14,249 nt of DNA, taken from positions 1 through 14,249 of the forward strand of contig CAMHNT010000023.1 of the NCBI GenBank assembly GCA_946186535.1, read 5' to 3'. The first letter of the stretch is position 1. Each line of letters opens with the position of its first letter. This DNA is from an uncultured Clostridia bacterium. GTDB lineage: Bacteria; Bacillota; Clostridia; Oscillospirales; Acutalibacteraceae. The notes under the pieces were generated by a model, which saw only the letters and a list, made by a program, of their open reading frames with translations, had not been told where the DNA came from and ran no database searches. The position numbers and the translations under genes are program-made. This document shows positions 1 to 7,136 of this stretch, piece by piece.

Positions 1-33
1 GTCCGCAGACGGCGAAACTCTCTTACGCTTTTG

Positions 34-164
34 CCCTTTGCAAGGGTGAATTTCCAAAACAGTCCGGCGGACTGTTTTGGAAAGAGGGACGCTTTGGCAG
101 AAAGCGTCCCTTCCCGAAGGTTAAAACAAATTTTCCTCGCCGCTCCAAGGCGACTTGATCAAGT
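34..164. repeat. cluster of inverted repeats, no gene
   Basis: Several inverted repeats lie side by side in about 130 bases. CCCTT/AAGGG is at 34-46. A perfect 33-base palindrome is at 51-83, with 16-base arms reading TTTCCAAAACAGTCCG around one central base. GGGACGCTTT/AAAGCGTCCC is at 86-110 with a 5-base loop, TCGCC/GGCGA is near 137-153, and ACTTGATCAAGT is at 153-164. The block lies downstream of the thioesterase stop. No clear T-run follows the stems on the minus strand, so it is not an ordinary terminator. It may be a dispersed intergenic repeat or a structured RNA end. The rest of 1-238 shows no credible gene. Confidence 0.7.
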
Positions 165-238
165 AAATTTAAAAACTGTTCACATATTTTTTACTCCTTC
201 AAAAAACCTGAATTGGCATTTTGCGGCTGTAAAAAAAA

Positions 239-649
239 TCATGTAATATTTGCTGTCAGTCTTTCATAATATTGGGGATTCAGCTTTTTCAGATTAACAG
301 GCTTATTTTCGGAATTCAAAAAGCAGTGCTCCGATTGTGCGGTACAGACAAGAGAATTATCCTTTAAATCAATCATCTCGTATTCAACAATAAGCTTGAT
401 ACCCTTAAACTCTTTTATTCTGACCCGTATCTCAATTTCGTCTGCGAATGTAGTACTTCTTTTGTAGCTGCAGCTGACAGAAACAACAGGCGAAACAATC
501 CCCTCATCTTCCATTTTGTCATATCCGCATCCAATCTGAGAAAGATAATACACCCGAGCCTCCTCCATCCAGCGAATATAGTTCGAATGGTGAGTGATAC
601 TCATTTTATCGGTTTCATAGTAGTGAACCGTATGACGATAGTGATTCAT
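239..649 (-). CDS. acyl-CoA thioesterase, 4HBT/YbgC family (hot-dog fold)
   Basis: Predicted cytosolic acyl-CoA thioesterase of 136 residues, the usual single hot-dog domain length. The N-terminal signature YYETDKMSITHHSNYIRW (about residues 10-27) matches the family pattern Y-x-D/E-T-D-x-x-G-x-x-H-H-x-x-Y. Asp14 would be the catalytic acid and a conserved EEAR follows. The glycine often seen after the Asp-x-x is a serine here. The first ATG (656-658) directly abuts the AAGGA, so I chose the second ATG at 649, which gives a 9-base spacing. It lies downstream of the calcium ATPase on the same strand, but a good hairpin at 715-746 separates them. The physiological substrate cannot be read from sequence. 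The family call is firm. Confidence 0.85.
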   Translation of the reverse strand: MNHYRHTVHYYETDKMSITHHSNYIRWMEEARVYYLSQIGCGYDKMEDEGIVSPVVSVSCSYKRSTTFADEIEIRVRIKEFKGIKLIVEYEMIDLKDNSLVCTAQSEHCFLNSENKPVNLKKLNPQYYERLTANIT

Positions 650-710
650 TAAGAACATTCCTTTCTATGTATTGAACAGAAAAAATAAGCAGCGATTACC
701 CGTTCATGCC

Positions 711-750
711 AAAAGGCTGCCGCAAATCGGAAATTCAGCGGCAGCCCCTT
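711..750 (-). terminator. terminator after the calcium ATPase
   Basis: Perfect 9-bp stem GGCTGCCGC (715-723) / GCGGCAGCC (738-746) with a 14-base loop. On the minus strand it is followed by TTTT and preceded by an A-rich run, so it may also act in the other direction. It begins about 33 bases after the ATPase stop codon. Confidence 0.7.
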
Positions 751-779
751 TACTCAAAATAAATATTATTTAATTAAAA

Positions 780-3524
780 TTATTCCTTCTCGGAAACCTT
801 CTTATCCTGTTTTCCTGCGCCGATACAAAGCTTTCTGATCATATCGACCGGAATCATTGTGATCGCAAGAAGAACTACGATACACCATCCGGAAACTCCG
901 AACGGAACACAGCTGAACATCTCCCCGATGAACTTGAACGGAGCAAGCGGAATCAATGCACAGTTAACAAGAACCGCCTGAATACCGATGATCGTAAACA
1001 TAACCTTAAGGAAGCCCGGGTTTTCATCAAGCCCCTTGAAAATCTTGAAGCCGTCGTCACGAACGTTGAAACCGTTAGCCAGAGCCGCAAGAATAAAGAG
1101 AACGAAATATCCGGTCAAACGTCTGTCCATAGAAGCGTCCTTATCAGGGAAGAACTGATCGAAAACAGAAAGCTTCAAAAATGCAAAGCTTACGATCGTG
1201 AGCCATGCGCCCATTGTAACGATCTGAGCCATCATCTTCTTGCTGATGATACTCTCGTCACGGCGGCGAGGCTTCTCATGCATATACTTCTTGAGCGCCG
1301 GCTCATTACCGAGCATAATAGCGCCGAGACTGTCCATTACGAGGTTTACGAACAGAAGGTGAGTAACCTTCAGCGGTTCTTCAATACCGAAGAACGGAGC
1401 GATCGCACTGACTACAACAGCCGCAACGTTAATAACAAGCTGGAATTTACAGAATTTAAGAATATTGTGATAAATCGTTCTGCCGTACCAGATAGCGTCC
1501 TTGATCGACTTGAAGTTGTCGTCGAGAATAACGATCTTTCCTGCTTCCTTTGCAGCCTCCGTACCGCTGCCCATTGCAAATCCTACGTCCGCTCTCTTAA
1601 GAGCCGGTGAGTCGTTAACGCCGTCACCCGTCATGCCGACAACGAGGTTCATTTCCTGACAGAGACGAACCATTCTTGACTTATCGGTAGGCAAAGCTCT
1701 TGCGATGACCCTGATCTGAGGAATGATCTTCTTGACCTCATCGTCGCTCATGCTGTTGAGCTGAGCCGAAGAAAGAGCTACATCCTTGTCGTTCTTGAGC
1801 AATCCTGCGTCCTTTGCGATCGCAACGGCTGTTTCAAGACGGTCACCGGTAATCATCACAACCTGGATACCTGCATCCTGAACCTCTGCGATAGCGTCCT
1901 TAGCCTCAGGACGAACCTCGTCGCGGATACCTACAAGACCAACGATTACAATATCGTCGTTGATCTTATTCTCAGTCATGTTCTTTTCGGAGTAGCCGAA
2001 CGCAAGAACGCGCATAGCCTTTTCGGCAAGCTCGTCAATCTTCTTGTCGAGAACCTTCTTGTCAAGAGTCTGAACGTTTCCGTCTTTGTCGAGATATTTT
2101 TTAGCGTCAGCAAGAAGTCTCTCCGGAGCACCCTTGTAGAAAGTCTTTCCGAGTTTCTCGATTCTTGCCTGGCTGAACTTGTTCGTTGAGTTAAAGCCCT
2201 GGCTTTCGGTTACGGCATAATCCTTTGTCTGTGCAAGATTATTGAAAACTTCCTCTCCGATAAACTTCATCAGAGCCTGATCCGTTGCGTTGCCGCCGAT
2301 AACCTTGTGCTGGTCGTCAAAGAGAGACTGCGTGTTTTTACCGATTGCAATATCAACGAGTCCTTTGACCTTGCTGTGTTTGCTAAGGTCTGAAATAGCA
2401 ATCGACTTTCCGTCAGCCGTGAAGAAATCTACGACCTCAAGCTTACCCTTTGTGATCGTACCTGTTTTATCACTGAAAAGAATATTGAGCGAACCCGCTG
2501 TTTCAATACCCTCGGCTTTTCTTACGAGAACGTTATGTTCAAGCATCTTGCTTGTGTTCTGCATGAGTACAAGCGAAATCATAAGCGGAAGTCCCTCAGG
2601 AACCGCACAGACTATGATAACTACCGCAAGAGAAACAGCGTCAACGAATTTCTGAATAATATCACCGATCTGATATGCATCGGTTGTATGGAAAAATACC
2701 GAAGGTCCGTAACCGAGATCCACACCGTTTGCGTCAATAACATGCGCAAAGAAAATAAAGTAGATCATGTACAAAACAGTGATAACCGCGGCACCGATAT
2801 AACCGAATGTGGAAATCTGACCTGCAAGCTTCGCAAGCTTTACCTTAAGAGGTGAATCAGGCTCATCCTCCTGCATCTCTTCGGCCATTTTACCCATCAT
2901 TGTTTTAAGTCCGACTTTTCTTACGTCAAGAACGCCTTCACCGTCAAAAACAACCGCTCCCCTGAAGAGAGAATGTTCGTCAACGAATGTGTCGCCCGTA
3001 ATTTCATCTGCAAGCTGAACGCTCTCGTCAGCGGCAGTTTTCTTACATTCCTCAGCCTCACCGTTGAGCGCAGAGTTATCGACCTTGAGCTTACCGTCGA
3101 TAAGAATACCGTCAGCCGGAATCTTGTCACCCGACTGCAAAAGAACTTTGTCACCTACTACTACATCATCAATATCGATGACCGTAACAAGACCGTTTCT
3201 GTAAACCTTACACTTGTCCTTTTCGGTGCTGTCCTTGAGTTCTCTGTACTTAGTGTCGCTTGCAACACCTGTTTTCGCAGAAACAGTGGCAACGATAAGA
3301 ATAGCAACAATAGTACCTATCGGCTCATAGATCGCAGCCTGTCCGAAAAAGAACATTACGATCATTATTGCTGCAATAGCAAGCAATATTTTGATCATCG
3401 GATCGCCGAAAGTTTCTTTAAACTCCGCCCAGAAAGTGGTAGGTTCCGAATCCGGAATGACGTTGGAACCATTGGATTCTCTCGACTTCTCAACTTCCTG
3501 GTCGCTAAGTCCGTTATACTTCAC
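780..3524 (-). CDS. calcium-translocating P-type ATPase, PMCA type
   Basis: Integral membrane pump predicted to export Ca2+ using ATP (P-type IIB). From the GTG at 3524 it has 914 residues. GGAGG lies 8 bases ahead of that GTG; the longer in-frame TTG at 3539 lacks such a site. Visible in order: an actuator loop with NGEA in place of the usual TGES (about 154-157), the M4 calcium motif PEGLP (309-313), the phosphorylation site SDKTGT with Asp352, the nucleotide-binding KGAPE (about 464-468), MITGD, and the hinge MTGDGVND. M5 reads FQLVINVAAVVVSA and M6 reads FVNLVMDSL (Asn727, Asp731). M5 lacks the SERCA glutamate, which fits a one-calcium PMCA-like pump. Multiple C-terminal membrane helices follow. 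Its position beside three calcium-binding TerD genes suggests, but does not prove, a shared role. It has its own promoter and a long leader. Confidence 0.93.
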   Translation of the reverse strand: MKYNGLSDQEVEKSRESNGSNVIPDSEPTTFWAEFKETFGDPMIKILLAIAAIMIVMFFFGQAAIYEPIGTIVAILIVATVSAKTGVASDTKYRELKDSTEKDKCKVYRNGLVTVIDIDDVVVGDKVLLQSGDKIPADGILIDGKLKVDNSALNGEAEECKKTAADESVQLADEITGDTFVDEHSLFRGAVVFDGEGVLDVRKVGLKTMMGKMAEEMQEDEPDSPLKVKLAKLAGQISTFGYIGAAVITVLYMIYFIFFAHVIDANGVDLGYGPSVFFHTTDAYQIGDIIQKFVDAVSLAVVIIVCAVPEGLPLMISLVLMQNTSKMLEHNVLVRKAEGIETAGSLNILFSDKTGTITKGKLEVVDFFTADGKSIAISDLSKHSKVKGLVDIAIGKNTQSLFDDQHKVIGGNATDQALMKFIGEEVFNNLAQTKDYAVTESQGFNSTNKFSQARIEKLGKTFYKGAPERLLADAKKYLDKDGNVQTLDKKVLDKKIDELAEKAMRVLAFGYSEKNMTENKINDDIVIVGLVGIRDEVRPEAKDAIAEVQDAGIQVVMITGDRLETAVAIAKDAGLLKNDKDVALSSAQLNSMSDDEVKKIIPQIRVIARALPTDKSRMVRLCQEMNLVVGMTGDGVNDSPALKRADVGFAMGSGTEAAKEAGKIVILDDNFKSIKDAIWYGRTIYHNILKFCKFQLVINVAAVVVSAIAPFFGIEEPLKVTHLLFVNLVMDSLGAIMLGNEPALKKYMHEKPRRRDESIISKKMMAQIVTMGAWLTIVSFAFLKLSVFDQFFPDKDASMDRRLTGYFVLFILAALANGFNVRDDGFKIFKGLDENPGFLKVMFTIIGIQAVLVNCALIPLAPFKFIGEMFSCVPFGVSGWCIVVLLAITMIPVDMIRKLCIGAGKQDKKVSEKE

Positions 3525-3882
3525 TAAAAATCCCTCCAAAAAAATTTTTTCTGCCTATACTCAAACTTTATCTCTGACATTCCCTTAAAAAATTTATCGA
3601 CAAAAATTCATGTACAAGCAATATCCTATTCAGGAAAACACTGATTAAATATAACACTCACACCATGCAGTCATGTTTTTCGGCAGATTTCATTGAAACG
3701 CCTATCGCTGTATTCAAAGGCGTTCCGAGTACAATATGCCGTAAAATATGCAGACAAAGAGAGCGTCAAACCGCCGGAAACACATCGTTCAAAAAAATTA
3801 AAATTCGTTCAATGCGATTCAGGCGATATTTATTCAGTAATTCCTTAACAATGCATATGTAAAATTTTTCTTATATGCATTG
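3525..3882 (-). promoter_or_regulatory. long untranslated leader of the calcium ATPase
   Basis: If transcription starts about 7 bases after the -10 at 3889-3894, the mRNA leader is about 358 nt, which is long for a simple gene. It opens with a perfect 10-bp inverted repeat, CAATGCATAT at 3849-3858 and ATATGCATTG at 3873-3882, with a 14-base loop. It also holds AACGCCT/AGGCGTT (3697-3724). No known riboswitch family was recognised; in particular the GGGGAGTAG element of the yybP-ykoY Mn2+ riboswitch is absent. No gene with a ribosome binding site was seen in this stretch on either strand. A regulatory RNA is possible but unproven. Confidence 0.45.
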
Positions 3883-3888
3883 CAGTTT

Positions 3889-3917
3889 ATTATAACACAT
3901 ATAAGGAGAAACGTCAA
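3889..3917 (-). promoter_or_regulatory. sigma-A-like promoter, calcium ATPase
   Basis: On the minus strand TTGACG (3917-3912), a 17-base spacer and TATAAT (3894-3889) form a near-consensus vegetative promoter, with a TG one base before the -10. An imperfect inverted repeat, ATAAGG at 3901-3906 against CCTTAT at 3929-3934, extends to 10 pairs with one mismatch and covers the spacer and -35. It could be an operator or a weak terminator for the ter genes. Confidence 0.72.
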
Positions 3918-3960
3918 ATAACATTTCCCCTTATTAGGCTATAAGTTCTTATTAAAATTA

Positions 3961-4566
3961 TTAAACATAACGTTTAACCAGATCGCTGATTGAGCCGTCG
4001 TTTGTACCTGCACCGATAGCATTGAATTTCCATTCACCGTTATGGCGATAGATCTCACCGAAAACCATTGCAGTCATACCGCTGTAATTTTCCGTAAGAT
4101 TATACCTGAGCATTTCCTGACCGTTCGAAGCATTTACAATTCTTATGAAAGCGTTTCTGATCATGCCGAAATGCTGTCTTCTATGATATGCAGAATAAAT
4201 ATTTACTACAATAACAATTCTGTCATACTGCTGAGGTACTCTCTGTAAATCAATAACAATCTGCTCATCATCGCCATCACCCGCACCGGTAAGGTTATCA
4301 CCCATATGCTGAACTGCGCGTGAAGAATGAGTAAGGTTGCCGAAATAAACAACATCGCCTTTATTCACAAATTTACCGTTCTGAAGAAGAATCGCAGACG
4401 CGTCACAGTCTATATCCTGAACGGGAGCCGAGAACAGCGAACCCAGAATTCCGCCGCCTCTCTGTGGCTGCGCCTCATCCCCGCCCAGGCCTACTACTAT
4501 TCTTGAAAGTCCCGGATTATCCTTCGAAAGACTAACCTTCTGACCTTTCTGCAAACTAACCGACAT
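3961..4566 (-). CDS. TerD family protein (third paralogue, with Gly-rich insertion)
   Basis: TerD-domain stress protein of 201 residues, cytosolic and predicted to bind calcium. It begins MSVSLQKGQKVSLSKDNPGL and retains the acidic loop GDNLTGAGDGDDE (residues 89-101) and the C-terminal GEIYRHNGEWKFNAIG. It differs from its neighbours by a glycine-rich insertion (about residues 32-49, QPQRGGGILGSLFSAPVQ) and by GLGGD where the others have GLGW. The chosen ATG at 4566 has GGAGG 7-8 bases upstream and lies 19 bases after the previous terD stop. A longer open frame reaching 4830 overlaps that gene and is not used. The C-terminus ends DLVKRYV rather than the LAALCG-type end of the other two. Similar longer TerD variants occur in Bacillus yce clusters. 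Confidence 0.92.
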   Translation of the reverse strand: MSVSLQKGQKVSLSKDNPGLSRIVVGLGGDEAQPQRGGGILGSLFSAPVQDIDCDASAILLQNGKFVNKGDVVYFGNLTHSSRAVQHMGDNLTGAGDGDDEQIVIDLQRVPQQYDRIVIVVNIYSAYHRRQHFGMIRNAFIRIVNASNGQEMLRYNLTENYSGMTAMVFGEIYRHNGEWKFNAIGAGTNDGSISDLVKRYV

Positions 4567-4585
4567 AACTATACCTCCGTAATGA

Positions 4586-5167
4586 TCAACCGACTTCAAC
4601 GCCATAGTTTCCGCAAAGAGCCGCCAAGCCGCCCCCGGAACCGTTTCCCATAGCGTTGAATTTCCATTCACCGTTGTTCTTATAAAGCTCACCGAACACA
4701 ACCGCCGTTTCAACGGAAAAATCTTCACTGAGGTTATAGCGGAGAAGTTCTTCGTTTGTCTGCTCGTTGTAAATTCTGATGTAAGCATTGCTGACCTGGC
4801 TGAAGGTCTGATTTTTTTCATCCGCTTCATAAATTGTTGCCGTAAACGCTATTCTGACAACAAAAGCCGGAATAAGTGACAAATTGATTTTTATCTTTGC
4901 ATTATCGGCGAATCCCACTCCCTTCGGACTGCCGCCCTTATGCATAACCGCACCCGAAGGGTGGCTGAGATTTCCGTAAAAAACAAAATCCTTCGGTTCG
5001 GAAACCCTTCCCTCCGAATTAAGCAAAAAAGCCGAAGCGTCCAGATCAAAAGCCGTACTCGCTGCGGAAGAATCGATGTTCCAGCCAAGTCCTACTATTA
5101 TATTTTTTAGTCCGGGATTATTTTTTGTAAGGCTAACCTTTTGTCCCTTGGCTAAATTAACCGCCAT
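4586..5167 (-). CDS. TerD family protein (second paralogue, calcium loop degenerate)
   Basis: TerD-domain protein of 193 residues, the same length as the first paralogue and aligned to it without gaps. It has MAVNLAKGQKVSLTKNNPGL, FDLDASAF (40-47), SQVSNAYIRI and GELYKNNGEWKFNAMG. The acidic loop that is GDNLTGSGDGDDE in the first paralogue reads GGSPKGVGFADNA here (78-90). Relative to that copy this means D79 to G, D86 to F, D89 to N and E90 to A. The aspartates of that loop belong to the known TerD calcium sites, so this copy probably has weakened or lost binding there, while the 41-43 aspartates remain. A GGGAGG ribosome site precedes the ATG. A long terminator-like stem lies just upstream (5192-5310), so its expression may be lower than that of the first copy. 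Confidence 0.93.
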   Translation of the reverse strand: MAVNLAKGQKVSLTKNNPGLKNIIVGLGWNIDSSAASTAFDLDASAFLLNSEGRVSEPKDFVFYGNLSHPSGAVMHKGGSPKGVGFADNAKIKINLSLIPAFVVRIAFTATIYEADEKNQTFSQVSNAYIRIYNEQTNEELLRYNLSEDFSVETAVVFGELYKNNGEWKFNAMGNGSGGGLAALCGNYGVEVG

Positions 5168-5191
5168 TTATAATCCTCCCAAAGCTGTATT

Positions 5192-5310
5192 AAAAAACGA
5201 AGTATGCTTTGCAAATGAAAACCTTTTCGGTTATCGAAGCACGCTAAAACGCATAAAATACATCAATCATATTTCATGCCAATGCTGCTAAAATCGCAAA
5301 GCAATACTTC
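5192..5310 (-). terminator. terminator-like long stem-loop between terD copies
   Basis: On the minus strand GAAGTATTGCTTTGC (5310-5296) pairs with GCAAAGCATACTTC (5212-5199), with one bulged base and an 83-base loop. It is followed at once by GTTTTTTAA (six T at 5197-5192). It starts about 21 bases after the first terD stop and ends about 25 bases before the next terD start. This looks like an intrinsic terminator or attenuator. The large loop makes its efficiency uncertain, and an RNA-processing stem is an alternative. Confidence 0.5.
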
Positions 5311-5331
5311 ATTTAAAATTCATACCGACTC

Positions 5332-5913
5332 TTAAGCCACCTGAATACCGTAGTGACCGCAAAGAGCTGCGAGACCGCCCTGGAATCCGCTGCCGATAGC
5401 ATTGAATTTCCAGTCGCCGTTGTACTTGTAGAGTTCTCCTACAACGATTGCTGTTTCAATTGAAAAGTCCTCGCCGAGATCATAATGAATGATTTCCTGA
5501 CCTGTAACCTGGTCAACAATACGAATATATGCGTTTGAAACCTGACCGAAATTCTGATGTCTTACATCTGCATCGTAAATAGTAACCGTGAAAGCGATCT
5601 TCTCAATGTGAGGCGGAACCTTTGAAAGATCAACGAGGATCTGCTCGTCATCACCGTCGCCGCTTCCCGTGAGGTTATCACCCATGTGCTCAACGGCACC
5701 GCTCTGATGCTTGAGGTTGCCGTAAAAAATGAAGTCCTTGTCCGTGGGGCATTTGCTGTTTGAACCGAGAACAAATGCGGAAGCGTCAAGGTCAAAATCA
5801 TATCCTCCGTCAAATGCATTAACGTCCCAGCCCAAACCTACAAGAAGGTTCTTAAGGCTCGGATTTCCTTTTGTAAGATCTACTTTCTGTCCTTTTGATA
5901 AATTAATTGGCAT
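5332..5913 (-). CDS. TerD family calcium-binding stress protein (first paralogue)
   Basis: Canonical 193-residue TerD-domain protein. It opens MPINLSKGQKVDLTKGNPSL, followed by GLGWD, DFDLDASAF (39-47, acidic calcium ligands), the acidic loop GDNLTGSGDGDDE (78-90), GQVSNAYIRI and GELYKYNGDWKFNAIGSG. All motifs expected for calcium binding are present, making this the best candidate for the operon's main TerD. Family members are cytosolic or membrane-associated and act in resistance to tellurite, other chemical stress, phage and colicins. The ATG has AGGAGG 9 bases upstream. It is 72 bases from the TelA-like stop; that gap holds only a 4-bp GTAA hairpin and the ribosome site, so co-transcription with TelA is likely. 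Confidence 0.95.
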   Translation of the reverse strand: MPINLSKGQKVDLTKGNPSLKNLLVGLGWDVNAFDGGYDFDLDASAFVLGSNSKCPTDKDFIFYGNLKHQSGAVEHMGDNLTGSGDGDDEQILVDLSKVPPHIEKIAFTVTIYDADVRHQNFGQVSNAYIRIVDQVTGQEIIHYDLGEDFSIETAIVVGELYKYNGDWKFNAIGSGFQGGLAALCGHYGIQVA

Positions 5914-5985
5914 TTTTTATATCCTCCTGTTTTAACTGCCGTAAGGCAATTTTATTTTTTATCTTTCATTCGCTGCTCATACGCT

Positions 5986-7134
5986 TTAGCCGTCCAGAGC
6001 GGTAGGAATGTGATAATTCTTGTAGAACTCATCCTTGATGTTTTCAAGTCTTGCCTTAGCTTCGATACGCTCTCTCTTGGCATTTTCCTGAATGTTTCTC
6101 GTCTCCTCGATACCGTTCATGATAGTTCTCCAGGTTGTTTCGAGAGTATCGACCTTAATAGAACTGCCTGCGGAGAGCTGCGCAATAAGCTTTGACTGTT
6201 CGACTGTATTCTGTGCATTTCTGATGAGAAGCTCGTTTGTCTTCTGGTCAAGCGCCGAAATTGCGTCCGCCTGGATCTTCTGACGCTTAAGCATAATAGC
6301 CTGTGCGAGAGCCTGCTTGAAAACAGGCAGAGTAATAATGAATGCGGAATCGATCTTTCTCACAAGATTGAGATTGCTGAATTCCATAGTCTTAATGAGA
6401 GGGATCGACTGCATCGCAACGCTCTCCGCCGTTCTCAGATCATGAGTTCTCTGCTCAAGCATTGAGAGAGCCTGCTCCAGAGATTGAATTTCAAACTGAA
6501 TCGATGTGTCGCCCGTTACGGCCATATCGTCCTTTCTCTGAAGAATATAGGCTTCGATTTCCTTGCAGCCCTGCTCGCCGGCAAGAATATACTTGACGAG
6601 CTGATGATAATAGTTTACGTTGGCTTCAAACATCTGCTCAAGCTGACGGTTTGACTGATTGATTTCAGCCTCGTACTGCTTCAGCTGTACGTAGATCTTG
6701 TCGACCTCGTCTCCCATAGTATTATACTTTGAAAGAATTTTGTCGAGCTGCTTCTTTACGTTTCCGAAAACCTTGTCGAAAAATCCGGGATTTTCCTGAA
6801 GCTCCTTTGCGTCAAACTGATCCATGATCTTTGCAAGTGTACTAAGCATTACGCTTGCGTCGTCAAGCTGTGACATATTTACATTTCTCAGAACCACGTC
6901 CGAAGCCTTTGAAATCTGATTCGCTGCATCAGCGCCGAAAGACACGATCGTATTGATGTCGTTGACCTCGATCTGACTTACAAGTGCGTCAACTTCCGGC
7001 GAATTCACAAGCTGTGCCGTCATTGCGTTTCTGTCCTCAACGATGCTGTATTCCTCAACATCCTTCGACAGAGAAATGATAGAATTATTCGCTGCCTGCG
7101 GTGCAGGCTCTGCCTTATTGAAGTTAATTCCCAT
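5986..7134 (-). CDS. TelA/YceH-like toxic anion resistance protein
   Basis: 382-residue protein of the TelA (toxic anion resistance) family, close in length to Bacillus YceH (about 363). No signal peptide or membrane segment is visible. It is mostly helical, with heptad-like stretches at about 130-190 (KKQLDKILSKYNTMGDEVDK onward) and near the C-terminus. The motif LPVFKQALAQAIMLKRQKIQ in the second half is typical of the family. Its biochemical role is not known; it occurs with TerD and YceG proteins in stress loci and is presumed to be part of a membrane-associated complex. Its start lies 2 bases after the YceG stop, and its AAAGGGAAG ribosome site overlaps the end of that gene, so the two are translationally coupled. 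It precedes the first terD. Confidence 0.92.
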   Translation of the reverse strand: MGINFNKAEPAPQAANNSIISLSKDVEEYSIVEDRNAMTAQLVNSPEVDALVSQIEVNDINTIVSFGADAANQISKASDVVLRNVNMSQLDDASVMLSTLAKIMDQFDAKELQENPGFFDKVFGNVKKQLDKILSKYNTMGDEVDKIYVQLKQYEAEINQSNRQLEQMFEANVNYYHQLVKYILAGEQGCKEIEAYILQRKDDMAVTGDTSIQFEIQSLEQALSMLEQRTHDLRTAESVAMQSIPLIKTMEFSNLNLVRKIDSAFIITLPVFKQALAQAIMLKRQKIQADAISALDQKTNELLIRNAQNTVEQSKLIAQLSAGSSIKVDTLETTWRTIMNGIEETRNIQENAKRERIEAKARLENIKDEFYKNYHIPTALDG

Positions 7135-7136
7135 AT

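Noticed and set aside
31..246. A 71-codon plus-strand open frame at the left edge
   Set aside because: It runs through the palindrome cluster and has no ribosome binding site; its coding look comes from the inverted repeats.
3665..3862. A 65-codon plus-strand open frame between the pump and the terD genes
   Set aside because: No ribosome site, no recognisable protein, and it overlaps the pump's presumed leader on the other strand.
3525..3882. yybP-ykoY manganese riboswitch ahead of the P-type ATPase
   Set aside because: The conserved GGGGAGTAG segment and its partner elements are not found in the minus-strand leader.
3901..3934. Terminator for the ter operon
   Set aside because: The stem has one mismatch and no T-run follows. 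It coincides with the -35 and spacer of a strong promoter, so I treat it as uncertain rather than as a terminator.
4567..4830. N-terminal extension of the third TerD to 289 residues
   Set aside because: It would overlap the second terD out of frame. The ATG at 4566 has a good GGAGG and starts the canonical TerD N-terminus.
5986..6283. Small plus-strand open frames inside the TelA-like gene
   Set aside because: Antisense shadows without ribosome sites or recognisable domains.
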